Assembly: GCF_034009455.1 (NCBI RefSeq)
Contig: NZ_CP125380.1
Span: 2,459,001 to 2,523,000 of the forward strand
Length of the DNA stretch: 64,000 nucleotides
DNA from: Pseudomonas sp. P5_109
Lineage (GTDB): Bacteria > Pseudomonadota > Gammaproteobacteria > Pseudomonadales > Pseudomonadaceae
Direction: 5' to 3'
Part shown: positions 46,057 to 54,859 of the stretch, in pieces
Position numbering within the stretch: the first letter of the stretch is position 1
Layout: each line of letters opens with the position of its first letter
The notes under the pieces: generated by a model
Databases searched by the model: none
The model's input: only the letters and a program-made list of their open reading frames with translations
What the model was told of the DNA's origin: nothing
Position numbers and translations under genes: made by a program

Positions 46057-47340
46057 ATGAAAGCTCAAGTTCGCGTTCCCTCGAGTATCGCTGTTTGTTT
46101 TGTTCTCTCCGTTCTTGCTGGGCATGTAAGGGCAGCCGGTTTCGTTGAAGACAGTAAAGCCAGTCTGACGATGCGCAATTACTACTTCGACCGCGACTAC
46201 AAAGGCACGTCCGCGCAATCGGCAGCCCGCGAGTGGGCCCAAGGCTTCATTCTCAAATACAGTTCGGGGTTCACCCAGGGACCTGTGGGTTTCGGAATAG
46301 ATGCCGTGGGGCTATTGGGCGTCAAGCTCGATTCATCGCCGGATCGTACGGGCACAGGTTTGCTGCCATACGACGTGCCCAGCCGAGAACCTCGCGACGA
46401 TTACTCGGAGCTTGGCCTGACTGGCAAAATGAAAATCTCGAAGACGGAACTGCAAGCCGGGACCATCAGTACGTTCCTGCCAATCGCCTTCGCCAGCCCC
46501 ACGCGTTTGTTGCCGCAAACCTTTCGTGGTGCCTATTTGCGCTCGCAGGATCTGGACAACCTGACCTTGAATGCAGGCTGGTTGGACCGCATTAATCTGC
46601 GCGATTCCACCAGTTACCAAAAAATGACCGTCGCATCGCCCAACGGTCGTTTCAACCCTGCCGCCGAATCGGACCGGTTCGTCTTTTTGGGCGGTGATTA
46701 CAAATGGTCCGATAGCCTGACGTTGAAGTACTACCACGCGGTGCTGGACGAAATGTATCGCAAGGACTACTTCGGCTTCGAGCAGATACAGCCTATCGGT
46801 CCCGGGAAGCTGAAGACGGATGTGCGCTATTTCATCACAGGGGAAGACGGAGCGGCCAAGGCTGGGCACGTCGACAATCGCAACCTGGGGATGATGTTCA
46901 CTTATTCGGTGGGCGCCCACAGCCTGGGGGCCGGTTATATGCAGCTCAACGGCGCTACCGCCATGCCTTATCTGACCGGGACCGAACCCCTGGTAGTGTC
47001 CGAAGGGTCGCTCAGTTCCGAGTTCCTCAACCCCAAGGAGCGCAGTTGGCAAGTGCGCTACGACTACGATTTTGCGGGCGTCGCAGTGCCGGGCCTCAAA
47101 GGCATGGTGCGCTACCTGGAAGGCAGCAATATCCAACTGCCGACGGCTTTGGGTGGCGATGGCCTGAGTGAAAGCGAAAAAGATGTCGAACTGTCCTACG
47201 TCGTGCAGTCGGGCACATTCAAAGGGGTCAGCTTACGTCTGCGTCATGCCTGGTATCGCAATGATTTCGCCCCGGCGGCTTCCTTCCGCGATGACAACGA
47301 GACGCGGGTGAACATCGATTACACCTTGGCGCTCTGGTAG
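46057..47340 (+). CDS. OprD family outer-membrane porin (second pathway)
   Basis: The product has 427 residues from ATG 46057 (MKAQVRVPSSIAVCFVL); the frame is open upstream without homology. A signal peptide ends at VRAAGF. LTMRNYYFDRDY, AREWAQGFILKY and the terminal strand VNIDYTLALW mark it as OprD. It is the same length as, and strongly similar to, the porin at 22983, yet divergent enough to suggest a different preferred acid. It lies between the reductase gene and the ABC importer, so it feeds the latter. Confidence 0.94.
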   Translation: MKAQVRVPSSIAVCFVLSVLAGHVRAAGFVEDSKASLTMRNYYFDRDYKGTSAQSAAREWAQGFILKYSSGFTQGPVGFGIDAVGLLGVKLDSSPDRTGTGLLPYDVPSREPRDDYSELGLTGKMKISKTELQAGTISTFLPIAFASPTRLLPQTFRGAYLRSQDLDNLTLNAGWLDRINLRDSTSYQKMTVASPNGRFNPAAESDRFVFLGGDYKWSDSLTLKYYHAVLDEMYRKDYFGFEQIQPIGPGKLKTDVRYFITGEDGAAKAGHVDNRNLGMMFTYSVGAHSLGAGYMQLNGATAMPYLTGTEPLVVSEGSLSSEFLNPKERSWQVRYDYDFAGVAVPGLKGMVRYLEGSNIQLPTALGGDGLSESEKDVELSYVVQSGTFKGVSLRLRHAWYRNDFAPAASFRDDNETRVNIDYTLALW

Positions 47341-47566
47341 TCCAGGCAGCGCCTGGCCGAACGGGCGCCTGGCCGCGCCCGCCCACCCCAACAAGAACAA
47401 CAACATTGGATTACTGATCATGCAGCAGCGTGGATGCGACGTTCCGACACATCGAAAACGAATGGCCGCGGCGCCTCTCCCTAACCGTCCTTCCGGTTAT
47501 TGCACCTACAGCGCTCCGCACTCCGAAGCCACATCCGTCCTGCTCGCATTCCACTGAGGGTCACTC

Positions 47567-48604
47567 ATGGACTTTTCAATTCTGGCATTTCTTACCCAGG
47601 ACGGGCTGACCACAGGCGCTATTTATGCATTGGTGGCTCTGGCACTGGTTCTGGTGTTTTCGGTTACTCGCACGATCCTGGTTTTCCAGGGCGAGTTCGT
47701 GACCTTCAGCGCCCTGACACTAGCCACGCTCCAGTCCGGACTTTTGCCCGGCACGTTGTGGTTGTTGATCGGTTGCTCAATCGCGGCATGCCTGCTCGAC
47801 AGTGCAATCGCATTGAAACAGCGGCAACCATGGCAATTGCCACGAATCGCGCTCAGCTACCTGGCACTGCCACTTGCATTGCTTGTAATACTCAGCACTT
47901 TTGACCTGCAAAGCCTTCCAGGACTGATAAAAATCATTGTCGCACTGGCGATCGTTACACCGTTGGGACCATTGCTATACCGGCTGGTCTATCAGCGCGT
48001 TGCCCAAAGTTCGGTATTAGTGCTGCTGATCATTTCGGTCGCTGTGCACATCGTGCTGATCGGGGCCGCCCTGTGGATGTTCGGTGCTGAAGGGGTACGA
48101 ACTGAGGCCTACAGTGATGCCGGTCTGATGCTCGGTGAACTCTCGATCAGCCTGCAAAGTTTGCTGGTGGTTGGTTGTGCGTTGCTGTTGATCGGCCTGC
48201 TTTACGTTTTCTTTGGCCACAGTTTGTATGGCAAAGCCCTGCGAGCCACTGCATTCAATCGCACTGGCGCGCAACTGGTGGGCATTCCCACTCAACTCGC
48301 CGGCCAAAGCGCTTTTGCGCTGGCAGCCTTCATTGGGGCAATTTCCGGAATCCTCATCGGCCCACTGACAACGTTGTATTACGACTCCGGTTTTCTCATC
48401 AGCCTCAAGGGCTTCGTTGCCGCAATCATTGGCGGTCTGATCAGCTATCCATTGGCCGCCGCAGGTGCCTTCCTGGTAGGCCTGCTGGAGAGTTTCGCGA
48501 CCTTCGGGGCATCGGCTTACAAGGAGGTCATCGTTTTTACGCTGGTCATACCCGTGTTGCTCTGGCTCTCGCTGAAACACCCCAACATTGAGGAGCAACA
48601 CTAA
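47567..48604 (+). CDS. Branched-chain-type ABC importer permease (LivH family)
   Basis: The product has 345 residues, a hydrophobic LivH-type permease with about eight or nine membrane segments, starting DGLTTGAIYALVALALVLVF. The conserved cytoplasmic loop GKALRATAFNRTGAQLVGIP marks the ATPase contact. The family imports amino acids, urea and, in aromatic-degrading bacteria, aromatic acids. Its stop overlaps the next start (TAATG). The 226-bp gap before it shows no gene I can support. Confidence 0.92.
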   Translation: MDFSILAFLTQDGLTTGAIYALVALALVLVFSVTRTILVFQGEFVTFSALTLATLQSGLLPGTLWLLIGCSIAACLLDSAIALKQRQPWQLPRIALSYLALPLALLVILSTFDLQSLPGLIKIIVALAIVTPLGPLLYRLVYQRVAQSSVLVLLIISVAVHIVLIGAALWMFGAEGVRTEAYSDAGLMLGELSISLQSLLVVGCALLLIGLLYVFFGHSLYGKALRATAFNRTGAQLVGIPTQLAGQSAFALAAFIGAISGILIGPLTTLYYDSGFLISLKGFVAAIIGGLISYPLAAAGAFLVGLLESFATFGASAYKEVIVFTLVIPVLLWLSLKHPNIEEQH

Positions 48605-50370
48605 TGGCCCGTCGTCTCATACCGCTGTTTCTTCTGCTGTTGGTTGCCTGTATCGCGCCTCAGGTATTGCCGGCTTTTTATGTCAGCCTGTTTAACTACA
48701 TCGGCTTGTACAGTCTGGTTGCATTGGGCCTGGTGTTGTTGACGGGGGTCTGCGGCCTGACGTCGTTCGGCCAGGCAGCATTCGTCGGCATCGGGGCTTA
48801 TGCCACCGCTGTGCTCAGTACTACGCTGGGGTTATCACCCTGGCTAGGGCTTCTGGTCGGTTTGAGTACGACCTTTGTCGTCGCCTTGGTACTCGGCCTG
48901 TTGACCCTGCGCCTGGCGGGTCACTACTTGCCCATCGGCACCCTGGCTTGGGGATTGGCAATCTATTACCTGTTTGGCAATTTGCCCGGGCTGGGAGGTT
49001 TTGGTGGCATTCAAGATCTGCCAACCATCGCTTTATTTGGCTGGCGGATCGACAGCGCAGCGGATTTCAGCCTTCTGATCGGAGTCTTGCTGATCGCCAG
49101 CATCTGGCTGCTCGACAACCTCCTTCACAGTCGTCAGGGGCGCGCCATCCGGAGCCTCAAGGAAGCGGGCGGCATGGCCGAGGCCATGGGTGTGGACACG
49201 GCACGCAGCAAATTGATCGCATTCGTGCTGGCAGCGCTGCTCGCGTCGCTATCCGGCTGGCTCTACGCGCACATGCAACGAGTGGTCAACCCGACACCGT
49301 TTTCGGTGAACATGGGTATCGAATACCTGTTCATGATTGTCCTGGGCGGCACTGCAAGCCTATGGGGCGCGCTGGTTGGCGCAGCGCTTCTGACTTTGAT
49401 CAAGCAGGCGCTGCAGGACGTTTTGCCGCTGTTGTTCGGGCACGCCGACAACTTCGAAATGATTTTTTTCGGCCTGTTGGTGATTGTTGTACTGCAGTAT
49501 GCCCGAGGCGGTCTGATGCCACTTTTGCGCAATAGCCTGCCGACACTTCGCCCGTCCATCCTGCCCGTCGCCGATGCACCCGCATTGCCCCGGCGCCAGC
49601 CGCCCACGGCTGGCTCCCCGCTGCTGATAGCTGAAGGCCTGGTGAAGCGTTTCGGCGGGCTTGTCGCAAATAAGGATATGAGCCTATCGGTCAAATCAGG
49701 CGAAATCACAGCGCTGATCGGCCCGAACGGCGCAGGCAAGTCCACATTGTTCAATCTGTTGTCCGGGGTACTGCCTCCCACTGCCGGAGAGATCCTGTTT
49801 CTGGGTCAACGCATTGACGGCCTCCCACCACGCAAAATCGCCAGGCTAGGTGTGAGCCGTACCTTCCAACACGTGCGCCTGCTACCGGAAATGAGTGTTC
49901 TGGAAAATGTCGCGCTGGGCGCCCATAGCCGGGCAAACGCAGGGCTGCTGCGTTCACTGCTGCACACAGAACGCGAGGAGGAAAAACGGATCCTGGCTGA
50001 AGCTGCGCGACAAATCGAACGCGTCGGATTGGAGCAATTCATTCATGCCCCTGCTGGCAGCCTCGCTCTGGGACAGCAGCGCATTGTCGAGATCGCTCGT
50101 GCCCTGTGCAGCGATCCCTTGCTGTTGCTCCTCGACGAACCCGCGGCGGGTCTCCGCTATGGCGAAAAACAAGCGTTGGCCGGTCTGCTCGAACAACTGC
50201 GCCGCGAAGGGCTGGGCGTGCTGTTGGTGGAGCACGACATGGACTTCGTCATGCGTCTGGCTGACCACGTCGTAGTGATGGAGTTCGGCCAGCGCCTTGC
50301 TGCCGGGACCCCCGATGAAATACAGGACAACCCGGCAGTGCTGGCCGCTTATCTCGGAGGGGTGGAATGA
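48604..50370 (+). CDS. Fused ABC permease-ATPase (LivM-LivG)
   Basis: The product has 588 residues. Residues 1 to about 300 are a LivM-like permease (with GLTSFGQAAFVGIGAYATAV and EAGGMAEAMGVDTARSKLIAF). Residues from about 340 onward are a LivG-like ATPase: Walker A GPNGAGKST at about 373-381, signature LALGQQR, Walker B LLLLLDEPAAGL and switch His in LLVEHDMDFV. LivM-LivG fusions occur in some aromatic and urea importers. It pairs with the LivH permease and LivF. Confidence 0.94.
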   Translation: MARRLIPLFLLLLVACIAPQVLPAFYVSLFNYIGLYSLVALGLVLLTGVCGLTSFGQAAFVGIGAYATAVLSTTLGLSPWLGLLVGLSTTFVVALVLGLLTLRLAGHYLPIGTLAWGLAIYYLFGNLPGLGGFGGIQDLPTIALFGWRIDSAADFSLLIGVLLIASIWLLDNLLHSRQGRAIRSLKEAGGMAEAMGVDTARSKLIAFVLAALLASLSGWLYAHMQRVVNPTPFSVNMGIEYLFMIVLGGTASLWGALVGAALLTLIKQALQDVLPLLFGHADNFEMIFFGLLVIVVLQYARGGLMPLLRNSLPTLRPSILPVADAPALPRRQPPTAGSPLLIAEGLVKRFGGLVANKDMSLSVKSGEITALIGPNGAGKSTLFNLLSGVLPPTAGEILFLGQRIDGLPPRKIARLGVSRTFQHVRLLPEMSVLENVALGAHSRANAGLLRSLLHTEREEEKRILAEAARQIERVGLEQFIHAPAGSLALGQQRIVEIARALCSDPLLLLLDEPAAGLRYGEKQALAGLLEQLRREGLGVLLVEHDMDFVMRLADHVVVMEFGQRLAAGTPDEIQDNPAVLAAYLGGVE

Positions 50371-51131
50371 GCCATCTACTGCAAGTTCGTAATCTGTCGG
50401 TCAGTCATGGCAAGGTCGAAGCCGTGCGCAAGCTCGACCTGCATGTCGAGGAAGGCCAGATCGTCAGCCTGATCGGCCCGAATGGAGCGGGTAAAACCAC
50501 CTTGATGGCAGCCCTCATGGGCTTGCTGCCCGCTAGCGGCGAAGTGCGCTACTTGGGCCAACCCCTGTTGGCCCATAAGGGCGTTGCGCAACGCGTTGGC
50601 ATGGGCATGGCGCTGGTGCCGGAAAGCCGTGAATTGTTCGGCCCGATGAGCGTGGAAGACAACCTGCGACTGGGCGCATTCAGTCGGCATCGTCGCGGTC
50701 TGCGGGATCACGACCAAAGCCTCGATGAAGTGTTCGGTTTGTTTGCGCGACTGCATGAACGTCGGCACCAGGCCGCCTGCACGCTCTCCGGCGGTGAGCG
50801 TCAGATGCTTGCCATTGGGCGCGCATTGATGGGCAAACCCCGATTGCTGATGCTCGACGAACCCAGCCTGGGTCTTGCTCCGAGGGTGATCAACGAGACG
50901 TTCTCGATTATCGAGAACCTGCGGCGCAGCGGCGTTTCGATTCTCTTGGTGGAGCAAAACGCAAGAGCTGCGCTCAAGATTTCGGACTACGGGTATGTCA
51001 TGGAACTAGGCGAATTGGTTCTGGAAGGTCGAGCTGAAGACCTGGCGCAGAATCCAAAAGTCGTTGAGACCTACCTCGGCCGTAAACCCACTACATTCGG
51101 CCCCCCAAAAACCGAGGTGGTCGATTCTTGA
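50367..51131 (+). CDS. ABC importer ATPase (LivF family)
   Basis: The product has 254 residues. It has Walker A GPNGAGKTT, Q-loop, signature TLSGGERQML, Walker B RLLMLDEPSLGLAP and switch VEQNARAAL, all typical of LivF. The start overlaps the preceding stop by ATGA. Confidence 0.95.
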   Translation: MSHLLQVRNLSVSHGKVEAVRKLDLHVEEGQIVSLIGPNGAGKTTLMAALMGLLPASGEVRYLGQPLLAHKGVAQRVGMGMALVPESRELFGPMSVEDNLRLGAFSRHRRGLRDHDQSLDEVFGLFARLHERRHQAACTLSGGERQMLAIGRALMGKPRLLMLDEPSLGLAPRVINETFSIIENLRRSGVSILLVEQNARAALKISDYGYVMELGELVLEGRAEDLAQNPKVVETYLGRKPTTFGPPKTEVVDS

Positions 51132-51199
51132 TAAAAGCAAAAACCTGCTGATCAAAGTCCCCCGCACATAGAACAACAACAAAACCACCTGGAGCTTCC

Positions 51200-52336
51200 A
51201 TGAAACGCCACATCGCCTTGTTTTTAGCTGCATCGATGACAACAGCCGCTCATGCCGACCTCTCGATCGGCATCATCCTTTCGACAACCGGGCCCGGTGC
51301 CTCTCTGGGCATTCCAGAACGTAACACCGTGCAACTACTGCCCAAACAGATCGCCGGTCAAACCGTTAATTACATCGTCCTTGACGACGGTAGCGACAGT
51401 ACCGCGGCCACCAAAAACGCTCGCAAACTGGTGAGCGAAAATGCGGTTGACCTGCTGATCGGTTCCACCACGGTGCCAACCTCCTCGGCGGTCGCCCAAG
51501 TCGCCAAGGAAAGCAGCACAGCGCAGATCGCCCTTGCTCCTTACGTCCCGCCAAACAACGAAAATCGCTGGATCTTCACGATCGCTCAAACCAATACCCT
51601 CATGGCCAAGGCGCTCATCGAGCACATGCAGCACAACGGCGTAAAAACACTGGGCTACATCGGCTTCAACGACGTCTGGGGTGAGGACTGGTTCAAGGCC
51701 CTCGGCGAACTGGCTCCCGCAGCCGGTATCACACTGGTGCGCGATGAGCGTTTCAACCGTACTGACTCCTCTGTCAGTGGCCAGGCGTTGAAAGTGATCG
51801 GCATACGACCTGACGCAGTGCTGATCGGTGCTGCCGGCGCTCCTGCTGCGCTGCCCCATACCGAACTGCGCAGGCTCGGCTACAAGGGCGCGATTTACCA
51901 CACTCATGGCGCTGCCAATAGCGCCTTCCTGCGGATCGGGGGCAAAACCCTCGATGGGGCCATCCTGCCCGTCGGTCCGGTAGTGGTGTGGGACAAGTTA
52001 CCGGCCAATCATCCCTCCAAGGCTATCGCGAGCCAATACGCCCAAAGCTATGAAGCACAGTTTGGTCCCAATAGCCTTTCTCCTTTTGGCGCCTATTTGT
52101 ATGACGCCATGCGCCTGCTGGAAGCCGCAGTTCCGGGTGCACTGCAAGCCGCCCAGCCCGGAAGCCCCGAGTTCCGTCAAAGCTTGCGTGATCAGCTTGA
52201 AAAAACCGACAACGTTGCCGGCACCCATGGAGTTTACAACTTAAGCCCAACTGACCACTTCGGGCACGATGAACGCGCCCGTGCGCTTGTCAGCGTGCAA
52301 AACCAGCAATGGGTTCTACTGGACGGTCCTCAATAA
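51200..52336 (+). CDS. ABC importer substrate-binding protein (Leu/Ile/Val type)
   Basis: The product has 378 residues. A signal peptide (MKRHIALFLAASMTTAAHAD) is followed by the periplasmic type-1 fold starting LSIGIILSTTGPGASLGIPE. Late matches are GAYLYDAMRLLEAAVPGAL and GVYNLSPTDHFGHD, which resemble binding proteins for aromatic acids more than for leucine. It completes the importer. A ribosome-binding site (CTGGAG) precedes the start. Confidence 0.93.
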   Translation: MKRHIALFLAASMTTAAHADLSIGIILSTTGPGASLGIPERNTVQLLPKQIAGQTVNYIVLDDGSDSTAATKNARKLVSENAVDLLIGSTTVPTSSAVAQVAKESSTAQIALAPYVPPNNENRWIFTIAQTNTLMAKALIEHMQHNGVKTLGYIGFNDVWGEDWFKALGELAPAAGITLVRDERFNRTDSSVSGQALKVIGIRPDAVLIGAAGAPAALPHTELRRLGYKGAIYHTHGAANSAFLRIGGKTLDGAILPVGPVVVWDKLPANHPSKAIASQYAQSYEAQFGPNSLSPFGAYLYDAMRLLEAAVPGALQAAQPGSPEFRQSLRDQLEKTDNVAGTHGVYNLSPTDHFGHDERARALVSVQNQQWVLLDGPQ

Positions 52337-52346
52337 AGACATTTAT

Positions 52347-52968
52347 CTAGTCCTGAAACAGGTATGCACCTGTTCCACCACAATGCCTGATGCACTCCAT
52401 CGGGCATTGTGTCTGGGCGCCAGTTTGTAGCGCCATGTTTGGCAAGCGTCTCACGCAGTTGCCTCCGATCAGCGCTCGAACATCGTGTTCGGACACACTG
52501 TTCACTGCTGTCCTGCCCAGTGCCGGGAATAGGTCCTTGTTAAAGCGTCGTTGCAATTCAGCATTGCCATCTTTACGCGCCACGCCATCCAACAGCCAGG
52601 CCTTCGCCAAATCTTGGACCGTCAGTGTTTGCACCTTCGTCGTTTTTACTTGTTCGGCCTCTACGTTAGCCGCGGCGTATGCCTGTGCCTTGGCGGTTTT
52701 CTTGTGCTCGTTGGGATTGATCTGCTCATCAATGAGTGCCCGTGCCTGGTTGCGGGCCTTGCGGATGTCCGTCAGGGATTTGCGTGGCCAGGACCCGCAG
52801 GCGTATTCTTTATTCTGGTCGCCCCACCGATAGCGATAGAAAAAGCTGACCGACACGCCGTCCTTACGCAGGGAAATTCGACCTGCGAGATTGCCATCTT
52901 CCCGGAGGATGCGGCCGGCATCGTTGGCGGTCAGCGACTCGAGTTTCTTTGATGGTAGTTTTGGCCAT
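52347..52968 (-). pseudogene. Tyrosine recombinase (island integrase) remnant, copy 2
   Basis: The start is ATG 52968, 161 bp left of the tRNA-Pro fragment. Compared with copy 1 it has an extra T at about 52943-52945, so the first nine codons are out of frame with the rest. The main frame then reads VSVSFFYRYRWGDQNKEYACGSWP and VQTLTVQDLAKAWLLDGVARK, followed by FNKDLFPALGRTAVNSVSEHDVR. Homology ends near DVRALIG and the catalytic domain is missing. It cannot be active as shown. Confidence 0.85.
52357..52411. repeat. Two inverted repeats at the end of the importer operon
   Basis: AACAGGT-ATGC-ACCTGTT (52357-52374) is a perfect 7-bp hairpin. CACAATGCC (52379-52387) pairs with GGCATTGTG (52403-52411) over 9 bp. 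Neither has a T tract. They sit at the junction between the importer and the broken integrase, so they may be a terminator or the scar of a deletion. Confidence 0.35.
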
Positions 52969-53267
52969 AAAACAGACTCCCCCTACTTTTCCCCCCACAA
53001 AAACGTCGGCTCTTGATGGACGTTACTGGACTCTTGTAGAGCAGAACACCGCTGGAGCTCAAGTAAATACTAGCTTAGAAAAATCCAGAGTAAAATTTTG
53101 GAATCTTTCAAGAAGTATGAAAAAGGAGATGGGGTGCTAGGGGTCGAGTGTTCGAATCACTCCGTCCCGACCATATAATTCAAGGGGTTGCGAGATTTTA
53201 TCTAGCGACCCCTTTTTTATTTTTGGTCGTTTTTCCCCCTACAAAACGACTGGCTCTCGGTGGAATC
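52564..53267. repeat. Long direct repeat, right copy
   Basis: It matches 22246-22945 in order and orientation: integrase 5' end, spacer with GCAGAACACCGCTGGAGCTC, tRNA-Pro 3' half, terminator, ACAAAACGACTGGCTCT. The offset between the att cores is 30,319 bp. Confidence 0.9.
53129..53173 (+). tRNA. tRNA-Pro(GGG) 3' half, att site (fragment, right)
   Basis: The 45 bases are identical to 22810-22854, from ATGGGGTGC to CCA, and lack the 5' half of a tRNA. Together with the left copy it bounds the catabolic island. Confidence 0.85.
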
Positions 53268-53421
53268 CTCACCTCTTTCGGAGGAGATGGACGCAAGATT
53301 TCTGTGTGCCAATGTGTGAGTTCGCGCCGTTTTTGGCCCTTTTTTGCGCTGCCTTTGGCACCAATCCTGTCTGATATTTCTCTTCCTTTCTCAGTTTTTT
53401 CGCATGTCAGATAGCCTTGCC

Positions 53422-53455
53422 AAACGCCCTGTTTCCGGGCGATTAGGGCGTTTTT
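53422..53455 (+). terminator. Hairpin with T run
   Basis: AAACGCCC (53422-53429) pairs with GGGCGTTT (53446-53453) and is followed by TT. A smaller inner GCCC/GGGC pairing is possible. It resembles an intrinsic terminator of a gene no longer present. Confidence 0.45.
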
Positions 53456-54366
53456 CCTCACCTGCTCCGCGGCGCGAAACCCTGGAAGCTCAGTTCCGAT
53501 TCTTCGTTCTTAAAGGTCACCATCCCAAATCAGCGAAACCGGCTGTACGTCATGCGGGCCGTGCCTTTGAAGACAAACGGAAGCAGCGAAAGTCGGACTT
53601 CCGATTGTGCGCTAGGGAAACGGAACAGAGCGCGGGGAAGGCGCATCAATTCGAATTGATTGCTGACGGGCTGTGGGCCTCCTGAAGACCCTTTGATCAC
53701 AAGGCCCAAGGGCCGATTTGGAATCAAACCATCGCGTCCGAGAGCCTGACTGATACCTCCAACTTCGACGTTTTTGGGCACAAACCGCAGTGCCAAACAG
53801 ACCGCAAATTCACCCGACTTCTTGCTGTTTTGGTGACAAACCATTTTGCAGGTAGATGGCACCGATTGAGTGCCGCTGAACCCTCGAAAGATCCGTCGGC
53901 CGCGGCTTCTAGCGGTCAGCTCGGAATCTCTTGCAAGGTCCTGGTCGGTGCCAAATTGCTGCTAACTCACACAATGTCCCCCGCAGGAAGTTTGGCGATG
54001 GAGGGCAGGGATGGACCTAGTTGACGGCTCGTCAGGCAGTCTTCTCCAACTTTTATGCAGCGGCACTGGAGAGTTTAAAGGCGCCCAGGTCAGGTGATAC
54101 GCGTCTCTGAGGGGCATTCGGCAAGGCTTCTCACAGGCTGTCCGGTTCCCCAGCCATCATTTGGATCATCCATCCAGATAGTATTTACCCTCATGGACTC
54201 AGGCGCCAAAAATAGGAATTAATAGTAAAGCCACAGTTGACTATTTAGCTTTCTGGTGGCTACCACACACGCCAGCACCATAACCAGCGAAGAGAAGTCA
54301 TCTCAGATGACTCTGAAAACCAGAGGCGATTCAATCTGGAGACTTCTCAAGAAGCAAAGTCAGCGG

Positions 54367-54444
54367 TTAGGCTGGTTTAAAGCAATAAACGGCCAATTTA
54401 TTGCCGTCGAGGTCGCGGACATACCCGGCGTATCCGACAATTCA
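54367..54444 (-). pseudogene. C-terminal remnant of a VOC/glyoxalase-type protein
   Basis: The minus strand reads VGYAGYVRDLDGNKLAVYCF followed by KPA and a stop. The pattern Y-x-x-Y-V-R-D-x-D-G-N-K is the typical end of a glyoxalase/bleomycin-resistance fold protein. Only about 25 codons remain. Confidence 0.55.
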
Positions 54445-54507
54445 GTTAACTGATCGCGCCGCCTCCGTGCCTGATATCGACATGGGAAAACTTTGCACTC
54501 GCAGTTG

Positions 54508-54741
54508 ATGCTGGGGTTTTTGGCAGTCGCGCGCGATCAAGGAAAAACTCACGTTATCGGTTTATCGGTTTATCGGTTTATCGGTTTATCGGTTTATCGG
54601 TTTATCGGTTTATCGAATTTCGATGGCGCTCAACTTAAGCAGGCGCAGGCGGTGAAAGAGATCGTTTCGCTCCAGCCGCTGTACTCCGCCTTGTGGCGAA
54701 AGGCTGCAATTGACCTGGCTCCACGCAATCACAGCCATTAA
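54508..54741 (+). pseudogene. Aldo/keto-reductase fragment interrupted by a tandem repeat
   Basis: The frame reads FLAVARDQGKTHVIGLS, then repeats of VYRFIGLS, then NFDGAQLKQAQAVKEIVSLQ and PLYSALWRK. Without the repeat it gives GKTHVIGLSNFDGAQL, the aldo/keto-reductase GK-x-RxIGLSNF motif. Catalytic Asp/Tyr/Lys/His regions are missing, so it is a fragment of about 60 native codons. Confidence 0.6.
54553..54615 (+). repeat. 8-bp tandem repeat (TTTATCGG)n
   Basis: Six perfect TTTATCGG units run from 54561 to 54608, flanked by a 7/8 unit (GTTATCGG) and a partial one (TTTATCG). Three units make 24 bp and eight codons. Six extra units (48 bp) would keep the surrounding frame. Confidence 0.95.
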
Positions 54742-54859
54742 AAAAAGCAGCCCTTTGGCACCGATAACATCGTTTCTCGGCGGCGCTGCATTTCACTATA
54801 TTGGCCACCAGATCCGGTGAGTGACTCAACATTCGCCACCCTCAGTGCGAGTAGTCTTT

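Larger units (their letters stand above)
53174..54859. other. Degenerate 1.7-kb region right of the island
   Basis: No complete gene is visible. It holds the decayed tRNA terminator (53184-53218), a terminator-like hairpin at 53422-53455, a glyoxalase-like tail on the minus strand, an aldo/keto-reductase fragment with an 8-bp tandem repeat, and otherwise sequence I cannot place. Open frames around 53344-53862 look like chance. Confidence 0.6.

Noticed and set aside
53530..53862. A 110-codon open frame on the minus strand
   Set aside because: The region is gene debris, the composition is not coding-like, and no motif was recognised.
54553..54615. A CRISPR array
   Set aside because: The unit is 8 bp with no spacers, so it is a simple tandem repeat.
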